DNA of 64,000 bases from positions 14,940,691 through 15,004,690 of the forward strand of contig JBBCBC010000034.1 of NCBI GenBank assembly GCA_037126765.1. The letters run 5' to 3'. Under the pieces are notes generated by a model that made no database searches, was not told the origin of the DNA, and saw nothing but the letters and a program-made list of their open reading frames with translations. Positions 47,395-60,628 of the stretch are shown piece by piece (position 1 is the stretch's first letter; every line of letters begins with the position of its first letter). The translations under genes were made by a program, and so were the position numbers. This DNA is from Stenogyne calaminthoides (taxonomy: Eukaryota > Streptophyta > Magnoliopsida > Lamiales > Lamiaceae).

Positions 47395-48105
47395 GCTGTA
47401 GAATTAATTGTCTGACCTATTCGGGACGAATATTTAAATACAAATCTAATTATAATAATTATTATTGTAGCATGAAATTAATCTTATATTAATTCAAATA
47501 ATAATTCAACAACAAATCAGATATAAAACAATTGATATAACTTAATGACGCGAATTACATAAAGTTTACATGAACTAACCAAGCTGGAATGCACAATGGA
47601 CTCGGTTGATAAGAACATACCAAAGCTCATATTCCTAAATTGCTCAATAATCTGGGTGGAATAAATCAAGAATAATTAACAAAAGAGAAAATAAAATTAC
47701 GTTAAAACCACCTTTGTGGATTTCTTTAATTTTCCAAATACATGGATTGCACTTGGGGATTTAAAATCATCCCCTTATTTATAGACGAGGTGGTACGATT
47801 TTTTCATCATGGAATAGGAGGAAAAAATATTTTTCGATTCCAAGAAATCTTGGCCATATCATATATATTCTTTTCTCCATAATTAAAAATATTCCATAAA
47901 AAATTTACCTACTTTGTTCGGTTATTTTCAAAAAAGGATAAAAATTCTAAGATTTGAATCTTCTTGAATTTATGAGATATACTTCATTGCAAGAATACAT
48001 ATCTTCCATAATATTTTTTTCAAGAAAATCAAGAAAATCTTTTTTCCTTATTTCAAAATTTTGAAAATTTCAAAATAAATAACTGCTGGATACTCTCAGA
48101 TTCCA
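47395..48105 (-). repeat. Truncated 3' LTR of second Copia copy
   Basis: Follows LTR 13769-15617 for its first 0.7 kb (CTATTCGGGACGAATATTTA, then the ATTCAAATAATAATT and CAAGAAAATCTTT blocks). It then stops at an ATAAATAACTGCTGGATACT junction and passes directly into internal sequence, so about 1.1 kb of LTR is missing. Confidence 0.7.
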
Positions 48106-48119
48106 ACAGTGATTGTGAT

Positions 48120-50280
48120 CGTGGAATTTAACTACATCCAAGTCCACCTTAGCTTTTGAGCCAAACCGCATTTCGATGCCTCGCAATAGCCACATATTCG
48201 CTCATGGTAAATCATGATACATTATTAACGCCTTCCATATGTCATGGCTCCTCCCCATGCAAAACACACTACCAGAGGTAGATTTCGAATATAAGTCCGA
48301 TTGGAACCGAACGGTAAATCAAGGGGGATTAGACTATCTCAATCGATAAGCCAACATTCTATCTCGAAAGTTCTTTTTTCAGACACTTGATCAGTTAACC
48401 GTCTAAACGCTTTTCTGGTTATTACGGTATTCTTGCTGCACTATACAACGGCAAAGGATCCGTCTCAAAGACAGTATACATAAGGCTTTCGGCACCGGCG
48501 ATAAGGGAATGCCTTCATGTCATCTATCTCAGACGATAGATTGATTCAGATGCTCGAAAGGTACGTTCTTCGAACTCGTGATGTCAATCGCCTAAGATAA
48601 AGGCAGTTTGAGCGAAGCTTCATGGCGTTCTTTATCAATTTCTGGCGATCTCGAGTATCTTGGATCTCAAGGATGTGCCTCCAAATTTTCCTGTAAGGTC
48701 CTTTCATATCAAACTGCTTGAAAGTTTCATGCCCTTACGCTTCCATAACACTTTACATCGCTCCCGGATGAGCGCACGTCATCTACGATAGCACTCAAGA
48801 ATACTTGACGCAGCTCCGATATCGCTTGCAGGTTAATATCCAGACTGCTTTGATCAAACCTATAAGACCACTTGATCAAAAGACTGTTCCAAGCTCGACG
48901 CTTTGTTCATCCGCAGATGGACTTCGAGCCACAAACTAGGTGTTCTCGCCTTTTTCAATGAAGAAGCCTTAGAGATTGTCAGATATAGATTCTTCAAGAC
49001 TTCTCATATGGAGTTTGACATCTATTCACAGATTTCAAATCGAGATTATAGCTAATCGATAAGAGAATCTGGATGGACTTAGTGATTGCTGGCTGCGCGA
49101 AAAAGTTTCCTCATGTCGATCCCTTATTTCTCGAGTATAACCTTCGCCATTGCAAGCCTTGCCTTGAAGGTTTCCACCTTCCTGCCCCGGGTCCTTTTTT
49201 CTCCTTTGTATACCCACTTGCAACCAATGAGTTTGATTCCTCATTGCTGGTCTGGACAATTCCCCACACTGCTAAGGGATCCATAGAACCCATTTTGGCC
49301 ATCATTGGTTCGCTAAAGTTAAGAAACCGATCCTTGTCTTGGATTACCTCACAACGTCCAAGTGGGTCCTGATTTATCTTGTCCTGTGGATCAAGTCCAG
49401 GACCTCCTATCCCCATGAATCTTTCTCGAGCGTCTCCACAACCCTCCCACTACACACGGTGTTCCGCTAGTGGTGTCGCTTTGGCATGTCATCTTGTACA
49501 CTAAGCACCCAGGTTAGCCTCTTAGCTCATTAAGGTAATCTCTACCTCGGCTTTCTTTCGCTCATATACTTTCTTTTCAAAATCTAAAAGTGGAAAAGTT
49601 TATTACCACCTATTCATCTTCTAGACCATAGAACATCATACACTTTTTTTGTTCTCGGTATCCTATAAACAACCTTAACTCGGATTGAGGATCCAATTTT
49701 TTTCGCTTTTCTTTTTGTCCAATATAAGGGCTTCGACAATTTCAAATTCTTCACGCAGATCAGGGCTTTCTGCTGCCTTGGCCCACAATTCGGGGAGTTT
49801 GAACCATTTGATGGCACCAGTTCGTATTATAAGCTGCTTCAAGGCATGACCCCGAGACTGTAGATCCTCAAGATAACTCATCATTAATCTAACCATTTCT
49901 AAAAGAGTGTTATGTTTCTTCATTCGCGAACCCTCGCTTGTTGTGTTCATTATGTAAAATAGTCGATGAATAATCCTTCCATCCCATAAGTAGGTTCAAA
50001 AACTGATCACGAGGTACTCGCCCACGATCGAATCAGAGACTAAGTACGTTTCCCTATGATCATTGAGCCTTTAAATTTAATTTCAAAGGTCTCAGACGGC
50101 GTTTGACGCAAGGAAAATATATTGCATTCTCGAGTAATCATCACTAAAAGTGACAAAATACTCATAACCTCTTGCTTGATTGACATTGACCATTATACTA
50201 CTGCAGAACGATTTCTAACACTTTTCTTGGCTCTATTCCTTAACTCCAAATGCCCTTGGTTCATTTTACCATCCAAACAT
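48120..50280 (-). pseudogene. Copia pol remnant, second copy
   Basis: DNA-level collinearity with 15960-18250. On the minus strand, fragments include the integrase C-terminal NTLLEMVRLMMSYLEDL (ORF 49950-49675) and, from the stretch at 49035-49260, remnants of the segment before the RT domain. No frame survives for more than about 100 residues. Confidence 0.65.
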
Positions 50281-52969
50281 GATTCGCAGGTTAGATTTGT
50301 TCAACTTGGAAAGAGACTCAGCGAACCGCCTTCTTACCAACCTTGGATCCCTCTTTTGGATTATTATGTCCAATTTTAGATGCCATAGAAGTGTCTCTGC
50401 TCACGCTTCACGTCCGGATGAACGCTTTTATCTAAATAAACTTGCAAGTTATAGATTTCATGAAACAAGTGTGATACTAACTGTATAAAGATTATTCCGA
50501 CAACGCTCCATGACAGACAAATTTATCATAAAGAGAAATGGTAACAACTTTTTCAAAAGTAACCTAATATCCATTAAGGTAAAGTTTAGAAATCTAAATT
50601 AAATTTTTTCAAACTATAACGTAAAGAACATCTCTTAAAATTAAAAACTCAGTTTTGTAATTGTGCACTTCTCCCATCGCTTTCACCGCCACTTGAAGCA
50701 TCACCCAAAGGTGATGAGAGATCTCACTCCAACTAAGTTGCTGCGTCAAATTGAACTCAGAAAGGAAAAAATGAAATATGACTGCTGGATCCTCAGATCC
50801 ACCAATCTATGCGAAATGGAGGCAGTACATACTGGCCAAGCAAGTTTCAAATAACCAGCTATGAGAATTATCTTTCATCCTCCTCCGGTTTAGAACAGCT
50901 GTCTCCAATGTCCTCCTTCACCGTTAGAAGGCTAAAACATTCTTCTAAGATTGACACCCATCCACCAGTAATTGCCTTCTACTTTGAACACGAGTTCGGC
51001 TGATCTCGACCACTTCCATCGTCACAGACTGAGAAAGTACTTTGGTCACTCAATGCTTCGGCTATTTTCTTCCTAAATGCTTTCTGCAAGGCTTCTAGTA
51101 GAGTGTCCAGAAAACATGTGATCGCCATCACAAAATTACAAAGAAAACTCATCAAAACACCTTAGAGAAGAGTTAGAGTACAGAATTCGATTTGGGGCCT
51201 CGATCACAATATTTCTAGTACCAGATGCAAGCTTTGAGCAATGACGCGAGCCTCGAGAACATGTTTCCTCACGTGTTCTCAGCCATTTTTAGCCTAGCCA
51301 CATCACCGCTTTTTAAAATCGATGGATCACGCGTTTTTGTTAAAAACATTTTTCAAGACTTTCTATAATTTCCGCAGCGTATTCAACACTAATTCATGAA
51401 TGTATCCTTCAAATCAATGATGCTGAAGTCAAGATTATACGCCTATAGGTTCAAAGTAGCCCTTCGCTTCCCAGATATTATATGCGTATTTTTCGCATCC
51501 GCAAGGATCCTTCAAAGAGTTTACGGTATCGTACACAAGAAACCCAATAATGTTGTATTTGCAGCAGTTGAGGACAAGAATTTCATATTTCGCTTTAAAT
51601 AAATATAGAAGATTTTTAAAGTTAGGGTTTCGGATATATAAAGCAAGTCGATTAAAAGGCCGCGTTATGATGAACTCGAATAAATAATACGATCAAAATA
51701 TATTCAAGGTTTGATCACATGCATCATATTAAAATCTCAAAAAATATGGAACATGCATCGCCTAACATCTCAAAACAAATTTTAAATAAGCGCTGGTGGG
51801 TCATTATTTAAAACACATTCAAGAAAGTTACAAACAAGAACAACCATAAACCTTTATTATCCAGACATTATACCGGGTCCCATTTCTAATTAATATAAAA
51901 TTGAAGGACTTCGTAAAGAAGTATATGCATATCAATTTTATACCTAAGCACAACCATATGATTAAATATGTAATTATTATTTCCGCTTTGACTTTTTTTT
52001 CCAGCCTCGCGTGGCCATCGCCACTAAAGAATTATCCACAATCATCCGTTAGAATTTATCTTGGAAAGCTATATTCGATCAATTCCACAAAATTTCTCCA
52101 AAAAGAATCTACAAAATAAATAAATGGAGGTTATGTACTAATTCAATTTTATTATCCTAATAAAAATTGTCAATTAATTATTTAAGCATACTTAGTAATT
52201 TCGAAAGGAATTTTTAAAACATTTTCTCATGCATCGTAAATTTAAACATTAATTCTAAATAAGTACCAAAATAACGACAAACATCAAATGTAAATTAAAC
52301 ATTAGATCAGTACATATATCCAATTGTCACGGCTTAGTTGCTGGCGTCTCGATTTCGGTAAATTGGCTTTCTTTCATTTCATATTGTTCATCTCGGTGTT
52401 TGCCACGTCAACATCGGTCGATCACCATGGATTGAGTGCGCGCCTAGCACATGAAGGGTTCAATAGACGTTTAAGATCGGCCTGACGGAAGAATCTCGGC
52501 GGGTTCCCTAGAGTAATCATGTATTCACTAAATATCCTCACTGGTGTTGTATTACCGGCCAATACAGTTTTCATCACTACGACGACGGCGATACCAGGCG
52601 TCAAGGCCCTGCCCGATCCATCCATTCTTAATCCATCACCGTGTCGCTGCTCACGATCCGATTACAATTTATTTAATAAAATAAATAAAATCGATTCAGA
52701 CTACCATTATATCGAATTCAATCAAATAAATCCTAATCTACCAGGATTTTTCAAGAGAAAAACGAATTCGAATTCAATCGAATTAAAAAACCACCAATTT
52801 GAAGTAAGACGATAAATATAAATATTCATCAAATAACCATGACAATTAGATATTCTCAAAAAAGATCTAGCAATTTTACTATCCAATTTCAAATTTAATG
52901 AAAACGAATTAAATTACACTTAAAAACTCAGAGTCTTAAACCAAGGCTCAGCACTACTAAGTTAGAATT

Positions 52970-54765
52970 AATTGTTCGATCTATTCGATTGAATATTTAA
53001 ATACAAATTAATTCAATAATTATTACTATATTTAATTAATCCTATATTAATTCAAATAATAATTCAACAACAAATCATGATATAACGCTCACATAAATCC
53101 TACGATCATGAATTGCTATTAATTTACGTGAATCTGAATCTGTTTTGAATGACAATGGACCCTGCTGATAAGAACACACCACAAAAGCTCAAGTATTCCC
53201 TACCATTGTCTGGCCGAATCCGGGTGAAGGAAACCGCTGAATAATTAACAAAGGGAAATAAAATTATGTTGCACTCACCTTCATGTGATTTCCTTTAATT
53301 TTTCCAATTGACACGAATTTGAATTTGGTGATGAAGAAATCATCCTTATTTATAGATTTATATACTGCATTTTTCAATTTCCATGGAATAGAGGAAAACT
53401 TTTCTTCGATTCTGCAATTAAATCTTTAATATATCTTATATATTTTTTTTCTCCATAATTGAAAATTCCATAAAAAAATCCCACCTTCTTTCATATGATT
53501 ATTTTCAAAAAAACAAAAGATAAAGATTCCAAGATTTCAGATTCTGAATTTATGAGACATACTGTATTGAAGAATACATATTCTTCCATAATATCTTTCA
53601 AGAAGTAAATCAAGAGAAAATCTTTCTTTTCCTTATTTCTTCAGAATTTTAAAAATTTTCGAAATAAATAACTGGCAGGTGAGGATTTGTTGAATTAATG
53701 CATAACTTCTCAGCATTCCAGAATACCATTCTTCATTCCAATGTAATTTAAAGAAAATATTCTTCTTTTATTCTATTACCAAAAATAGGAAAAATTGAAA
53801 ATGTAACCCTATTCTTGGCTTTTAAACACCTTTTCAGCCATTCCCAAGATTTATGTCATTACTTTGTTTCTTGTGAGATTTATCTCCTAACTGATTCAAT
53901 TACTATTATCGGCCACAATATTCAGTTTCCATAACAATATTTAATTAATCCTACCACATAATTAATATCGATCATCCATCTTAACCCATATTATCATAAT
54001 ATGGCTCTGCAAATATTATTCTTGTTTAGATTATAGCCCAATAATTAATTCCGGTTAATCGTCAACTTTCCACACTAATATCCTTGTCCTTGGTCACGAA
54101 CGTTCAACATTATCCATACGGAAAACTACCCACTGCGAAGACGGTATGATAAATCTTTACGTAACCTCCTACGTGGCCAAATCTAACAAAGCGCGATTTC
54201 AAGACACGATTTCTTCGATAAATCTAGCAACGTGACATGACCAATTATTATTGCTCTGGGAAGATAGAAAAAGATTTAACTTCATCGATTCATTCACAGC
54301 AGTCAAATCAGACACCACTAACTCAATATTAACGATCCCATGGCGGACGTAAGATTAAGAAATAAGTCGCAACCAATCGAGGTCTAATTTTTCCTGTTCA
54401 TGTCAAGAATTTATCCTCCCAGAGGTCCTTATTCAAACAGACGCCATACACACTGTCAGAATTCCTGGCCAAGACAAAGCCAATCAGAGCCTCACATTTC
54501 AACCTTCAATACGATGGATCGCTCATTTCATCTGGTGTCGCCAGTAATGTTGCATTTTGGGCCATGCTTTTACCACACTTAATCTTCAGACTGCATCATT
54601 TGCTCAATTCATAATGTAAATATCGATTTTTATTGGGAATATTATGCAGTAAATATATAAAATATTCAATGATATTTGTGTACATCAAGATAATAATTTA
54701 TTCTACAAAGACAGAATTCATTTGTTATACAGAACAGAAAAGATACTTTTCTGAAGATAACCTCA
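52970..54765 (-). repeat. 5' LTR of second Copia copy
   Basis: Near full length (about 1.8 kb) and alignable to 20981-22809 through blocks such as GAATATTTAAATACAAATTA, TTATCCATACGGAAAACTA and CAGTAAATATAT. The terminus (TTAGAATTAATTGTTCGAT) differs from the TGTTGGGGAATGATG end of the first element. Confidence 0.75.
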
Positions 54766-55109
54766 ATGATGATTCCTTGGCAAACTATTATTAAAGTCAA
54801 TCGAGGGTCAGATAAATCTAATAAATTGGCTTAAGACACTTAATCTAGGGCATTTGGCGGCCTTCCTTCTGGTCAATTTGAATTTTCGACGTGGTCTGTC
54901 GCGCTTTACCCATATAAGTAGTCAGAGGATAACCACTCTCATTAAAGTTCTCAAAATCATAATTAAAAATTATATAAGTATTTATTATTTAATTTTAGAT
55001 ATTATTTGATTAGCATTACAGATTAGGTATTATTGTTTATGTAGTATTAGCTGTATTAACTTACCTAGAATTTAATTTAGCTTAATATTAATTGACTGTC
55101 TCACAGCAT

Positions 55110-55300
55110 CCGCCTGCTGTTTGATTTCCTAATCTAGGTTGGATTGATTTGTGACTTTTGTTATGTCATATGTTAATTTATGAATATTCAACTTACATGT
55201 GTGTTTTATGTGATTATTTTCTTACTATTAGTTTTACAATTTAAAATATTTAGATTTAAAGAAAGATTATTATAGGTATATATATATATATATATATATG
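55110..55300. repeat. Left direct repeat flanking the minisatellite
   Basis: TTGTTATGTCATATGTTAAT...TATGAATATTCAAC...TTACTATTAGTTTTA...AAAGATTATTATAGG is repeated at 57130-57310 on the other side of the array, with changes. Confidence 0.65.
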
Positions 55301-55384
55301 TTATTAACATGTGTTAGTAACAGTAGAAAAATATTTACATAATAATTAATAATTTTAAGGCATTACTTACTAATAGTTGAGTAC

Positions 55385-57115
55385 TTTCGACTAGAACAAG
55401 TACTATCTTTATTTAAAACAAGACATTTTCATTTTAACAAGTACTATTTTCTCATTTAAACAAATAATACCTTTCATTTTAAATAAATTGAGTGCAATTC
55501 TTCCATTTAAACAAGTACTACTTTTCTCATTTTAAACAAGTCTCTCTATTTTTCATTTAAACAAGTACTACTTTTCTATCTAAAAAGAATGCTTTTATAT
55601 TTGGAAATGAAGTAATACTTTTTATTTAATCAAGTACTCATCTTTCTTGATTTTAAACAACTAATACTTTCTATTTAGAATACAGAATACTTTTCATTAA
55701 CGTAATACCTTCATTTAAATAAATAATACCTTCTATTTAAACAACAAGTAATTTATTTTTTTCATTTCTTAAATTAAGGCATTTTTACTTTCATTTTATT
55801 AGTGATACTTGTATTTAAATGCTACTACTTTTCTATTTTAAACAATATTACTTTTATTTTAACAAGTACTACTTTCATTTAAAAGTAAAGTAATGCCTTT
55901 CATTTAAATAAATTATAATTTCCAGTATTTAAACAAGTACTACTTTTCTGTTTAAACAAGCATTAACACTTTTCTATTTAAATTAGTAATAGTAGTATAG
56001 TACTGTTTTAAATACAAAGTAGTACTTGTTTAAGTATTGAATAGTCAGTGTAAGTAATACTTGTTTGTAATGATAGTAAAGCAACTATTTAAAATGCTAA
56101 TACTTTTCATTTTATAATTGAAATAATAATTTCCTTTCATTTAAATAAATAATACCTTTTCATTTAAAATTGTATACTACTTTTTTCTATTTAAACAAGC
56201 ATTACTTTTTTCATTTGCCAAGTGATACTTTCTATTTAAACAAGTTAATTTTCTACTTTTTGAATTTAAACAATACATTACTTTTCATTTTAACAATAAT
56301 TTTTACTTTCTCATTTAAATGAAAGCAATACCTTTCATTTAAATAAATTATATCTTTCATTTTAAACAAGACTACTTTTCATTTATATCATAAGATTACT
56401 TTTCAGATTAAACAAGATTACTTTTCATTTAAAAAAAGTAATACTTTTAATTTAATGAAGTAATATCTTTTCTTATTTGAACAAGTACTATCTTTCTATT
56501 TGGAACAGCATTACTTTTCCATTTAAACAAGTACTTACTTTTATTTGAACGTTATTACTTTCTTTATATTTAAATGTTAATTACTTTTCATTTAAAACAA
56601 AGCAATTTTCACTTCTTTCTATTTAAACAAGTAATATTTCTTTCATTTAAACAAACATCATTATCGAAACAAGTACTATTTTTCATTTGAATAAGAATAA
56701 TGCTTCATTTAAATAAGTAATAATCCTTCATTTAAATTATAACATTTTCTATTTAAACAAGCATTATTTTTCATTTAAACAAGTATCATTTGTCATTTTA
56801 AACAAGTATCATTTTCTATTTAAACAAGTAATACTTTCATTTTCCAACACGTGCTACTTTTCATTTAAACAAGATTATTTATTTGAAACAAGTACCATTT
56901 TTCTATTTAATACAGTGAGCATACTTTCATTTAAAAAAGTAATAATTTTCAGCATAAAACATGTAATAATTTCATTTAAACAAGTATTTTATTATTTTGA
57001 ATACTTTTAAGCTAAACAAGTAATACTTTTCATTTCCAACTATAAATTAATTTCTGATTTAGTCATACTACTTTTCTATTTGGAACAAGTATTACTTTTC
57101 GTTCAAAATAAATAT
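55385..57115. repeat. Minisatellite, CATTTAAACAAGTACTACTTTT units
   Basis: About 1.7 kb of imperfect units of about 20-24 bp built from TTTCATTTAAACAAGTACTA; variants replace ACAAG with ATAAATAATACC. A short segment near 56000-56080 runs in the opposite sense (AGTAGTACTTGTTTAAG). Confidence 0.88.
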
Positions 57116-57129
57116 TTTAAATAGTTGAT

Positions 57130-57310
57130 TTCCTATTACCGGGCCGATTGGCGCAGACTTTGTTATGTTTTATGTTAATTTTATGAATATTCAACGTTTA
57201 ATTATTATAGGTGTTTTTTTGGATTATTTCTACTATTAGTTTATGAGAATGGCTTAAACATTTATTTTGAAAAAAGATTATTATAGTGTATATGGTATAT
57301 ATGTACACGC
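57130..57310. repeat. Right direct repeat flanking the minisatellite
   Basis: Partner of 55110-55300: TTGTTATGTTTTATGTTAAT, TATGAATATTCAACG, CTACTATTAGTTTATG and AAAGATTATTATAGTG in the same order and orientation. Confidence 0.65.
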
Positions 57311-57419
57311 AGTTAGCTAGTAAATATGAAAAGTAATACAAAAGCAATAATTCCATAATTCATTAAAAATATTTAAAACATAATGATCACGTATTACGTA
57401 TGTTAGAAAAATACTATAA

Positions 57420-57760
57420 TAGACGACTATTTAATATAAAGAATAATAATTAATATAAGTATATATATATAAATGCATTCATAATAATAATAGTGAAAAT
57501 AGAATATAAAATCTAATTATTTGAAAATTTCATTGGTAAATATTTAGTAAAATAATCATATATATATATATAATGTATTCATAATAATAAATAAGGACAA
57601 AGAATATAAAATTAATTATTTTGAAAATTTTATTAAAAAATATTTTAATAAAAAATAGTAATTAATATATATTTATATATAAATGTACTATAATAATAAA
57701 TGATGCAAAAGAATATACAAATTATTTATTTTATAATTTTATTGAGAAAACATTTTAATC
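57420..57760. repeat. AT-rich tandem repeat, about 110-bp unit
   Basis: Three copies of TATATATAAATGTATTCATA, ATAATAAAT...AAAGAATATAAAATTAATTA, TTTTGAAAATTTTATT in order. Confidence 0.7.
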
Positions 57761-58344
57761 TGTTGAATCAAAGTATATATACATGACAAAAATAATAAAT
57801 TAAATGATAGAAGAAATCAAATTATAAATATAACATATGACACATATAAAAAGAATTAACGTATCATCTCCGCTTGCCTAAACGAGACTATGAATATAAG
57901 TGCCCATATATCGGAGGTCACATTCGATCATGCTGTAAATTTCATTTAATTCATACCAAGTATGTAGGACTGTATGTCCTGTTGGACCTGGCTGGTGTGT
58001 GACCTAAGCTTCGCAATGAGTTCAAACTCGGGTAATTACAATTTTAATACTCAATTGAATTTTAGCGTAGGCCTATATCCTCAGTATAAAGTGCTCATTA
58101 AAATTGAGATATTGAGTTCTCGGTAAAGCGACGGTAAAATGGTTGCTTAGGATATGCCTCGTTAATCGACATGTGTCGCCTTCTAGAAATTCTCGCTATT
58201 TGCCGAGGGATTTTTTCCTCCATAAAATATTTCTCCTATCGATGAGCATTTTAACGGTGATTTATTCCTCGTTAAAACCTCCTTCCCAACACCCTTTCCC
58301 TCGCTAGTAGCCCCTCTTAAATTGGATGTATTTTGTGGTGACAA

Positions 58345-60128
58345 TAGAAAAACTCCATACAATCCCATATTGCCTGACCAGAAAAAATATTTTAGAGGGA
58401 TATTCTTAACAGAGTTTTACATAGAAAATATTTTTTTTTGGAAAAAAATACTAGCATTCAATATATTACATACTACATGTATATAAATTTGTTAGATCAA
58501 ATTCATGCATCTAATTAATATGAATTTGACTACAAAATAGAAATACATACATTTTAAGCATACAGCAATAGGGTGTTTATTAGATGAATATTACGCACAC
58601 GTGCTAAGTCGGGTTGACGTAGTGACAAGTTACAAAATTAAGATGTCACACAATTAATCATGGCAGATAAATATTTCTTAGGCCATCTTAATTGTAATGA
58701 TATATAAAGTTTCATATATAATGCACTTATTCTTATACGTATGTTACAAATCCTTGAAGAGGATGCTGTGAAAATAATATGCTCCATTGCTTAAATGTGG
58801 AGTTTATTCTTATTATTAACCCATCCTTGTAATTGGAATCGTGATTTTTATTATTATAGAGAGTTTATTCTTATATAGAGTATTTCTTGCTAGGGTTTCT
58901 AGTAGACACCTTTCTTGGATGTATTTACAATCTCTTGAGTTAATTTCCTATTTAAGCTTAGTTTCAGTTGTAACACATGTAAATTATATACTATGAACTT
59001 CATAATCTTCTATTAGCTATAAGTGCCTAAAATTATCAGCCTGTATTAGTATTATAGATGTAAATGATAAATTTAATGAGTCTATAATACATATGAAATT
59101 GGATTGTTTCAGTTTATAAATACCGAGAACCTAGATGCTTTGTTCAAGATTTAGGGTTAGTTACCAATTACCCATGCATAATGGACAGAGTTAGATACGA
59201 ATATACCAGCATATATATAAACCTTGCAGAAAAGTATGGTTTTGTTATACTATTTTCATTATGGGTTCACTTTCAAACCAATTAACTTTTTATGCTTAAA
59301 ATAATATTGAAGAGGATATATCATTTATATTATTAAATGACAAAATTGAAATAGATATATAAAAGTTTAAATAGATTATAGAAGAGAAAGAAGTAAATCA
59401 AATATCTTATTCATCCTCCTAACTAATATATATATATATAAAATATTTATCTGTTAGCAGACTAATGAATGATACAAATTGATCGAAGATGCCATTAGAG
59501 TATTAATTAATTTCTAATAATATTGGCCAAAGTACACGAGTTTATGTATAATTATTACTTATAAACGAATGTGCTGCAGTAATGATATTCTAGATTTTTC
59601 TGCACAGAATCACATCACATATGAAGAACCCCACCTAACTTAATATGAATATAATAAGCGATAAGTGTTGTATATGCAGTAGCATTAGTAATCTACAATG
59701 TATTTTATCATCATGTAATTTGTTTAGACCTAATCGTAATCATTAATATGAAAAAATAAATACACGATTCAAAGATAAATAAATCCTCCAGATTCAGCAT
59801 TAAATTGCATGATTCTCTAAATGCACTACGAGCGACAATGAATTCAATGGACAAGAATTACTAAGGAATAACACTAGCTACACCCTATTATAGTACACCC
59901 TAGCCAGATGTATATATCTAAGAAAATCTAATTATATATGCATGCTTCGTATACATTGCAGGTTAGCCTTCAATATAACCATTAGTCAATTGGGTTCCAC
60001 CATGTGTGACTTATTTGTCAAGTCATTATATTTCCAACAATTAATTTCAGCCAAGCTTTCTTGATTATATGGGGTAATAATGCATGTGTTAGACTATTTT
60101 ATTTTCATAGTACAATCTATAAACGTCA
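58345..60128. other. AT-rich intergenic up to the gap, no gene seen
   Basis: No ORF, element border or RNA gene was recognised. Confidence 0.5.
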
Positions 60129-60628
60129 NNNNNNNNNNNNNNNNNNNNNNNNNNNNNNNNNNNNNNNNNNNNNNNNNNNNNNNNNNNNNNNNNNNNNNNN
60201 NNNNNNNNNNNNNNNNNNNNNNNNNNNNNNNNNNNNNNNNNNNNNNNNNNNNNNNNNNNNNNNNNNNNNNNNNNNNNNNNNNNNNNNNNNNNNNNNNNNN
60301 NNNNNNNNNNNNNNNNNNNNNNNNNNNNNNNNNNNNNNNNNNNNNNNNNNNNNNNNNNNNNNNNNNNNNNNNNNNNNNNNNNNNNNNNNNNNNNNNNNNN
60401 NNNNNNNNNNNNNNNNNNNNNNNNNNNNNNNNNNNNNNNNNNNNNNNNNNNNNNNNNNNNNNNNNNNNNNNNNNNNNNNNNNNNNNNNNNNNNNNNNNNN
60501 NNNNNNNNNNNNNNNNNNNNNNNNNNNNNNNNNNNNNNNNNNNNNNNNNNNNNNNNNNNNNNNNNNNNNNNNNNNNNNNNNNNNNNNNNNNNNNNNNNNN
60601 NNNNNNNNNNNNNNNNNNNNNNNNNNNN
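60129..60628. other. Assembly gap (500 N)
   Basis: Exactly 500 undetermined bases, a conventional placeholder for a gap of unknown size. Apparent open frames across it are meaningless. Confidence 1.

Larger units (their letters stand above)
47395..54765 (-). mobile_element. Second, heavily eroded copy of the same Copia family
   Basis: Collinear and in the same orientation as the element at 13769-22809: LTR-like sequence (47395-48105, cut short), pol-derived sequence (about 48120-50280), leader, a ruined primer-binding site (about 52935-52960, ACCAAGGCTCAGCACTACTA against ACCGTGGCTCTGATACCAGT), and a fuller LTR (52970-54765). Divergence is high and dominated by small indels. The ends lack the clean TG...CA and no target duplication was found. 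Confidence 0.8.
47271..58340. mobile_element. Putative 11-kb CACTA element with nested insertions
   Basis: The left end is CACTACAAAAAACACTCC. The right end in reverse complement is CACCACAAAATACATCC, with one mismatch in the first ten bases. The 3-bp duplication ACA lies on both sides (47268-47270 and 58341-58343). The right subterminal zone has CCTCGTTAA motifs (near 58157 and 58266) like those of the smaller CACTA element at 45722. Inside lie an eroded Copia copy (47395-54765), a minisatellite and AT-rich tandem repeats. No CACTA transposase was recognised. Short termini and a 3-bp duplication leave room for coincidence. Confidence 0.55.

Noticed and set aside
49035..49416. ORFs of 74-101 residues in the second Copia copy
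   Set aside because: They are out-of-frame or partial readings of decayed pol sequence, already covered by the pol remnant.
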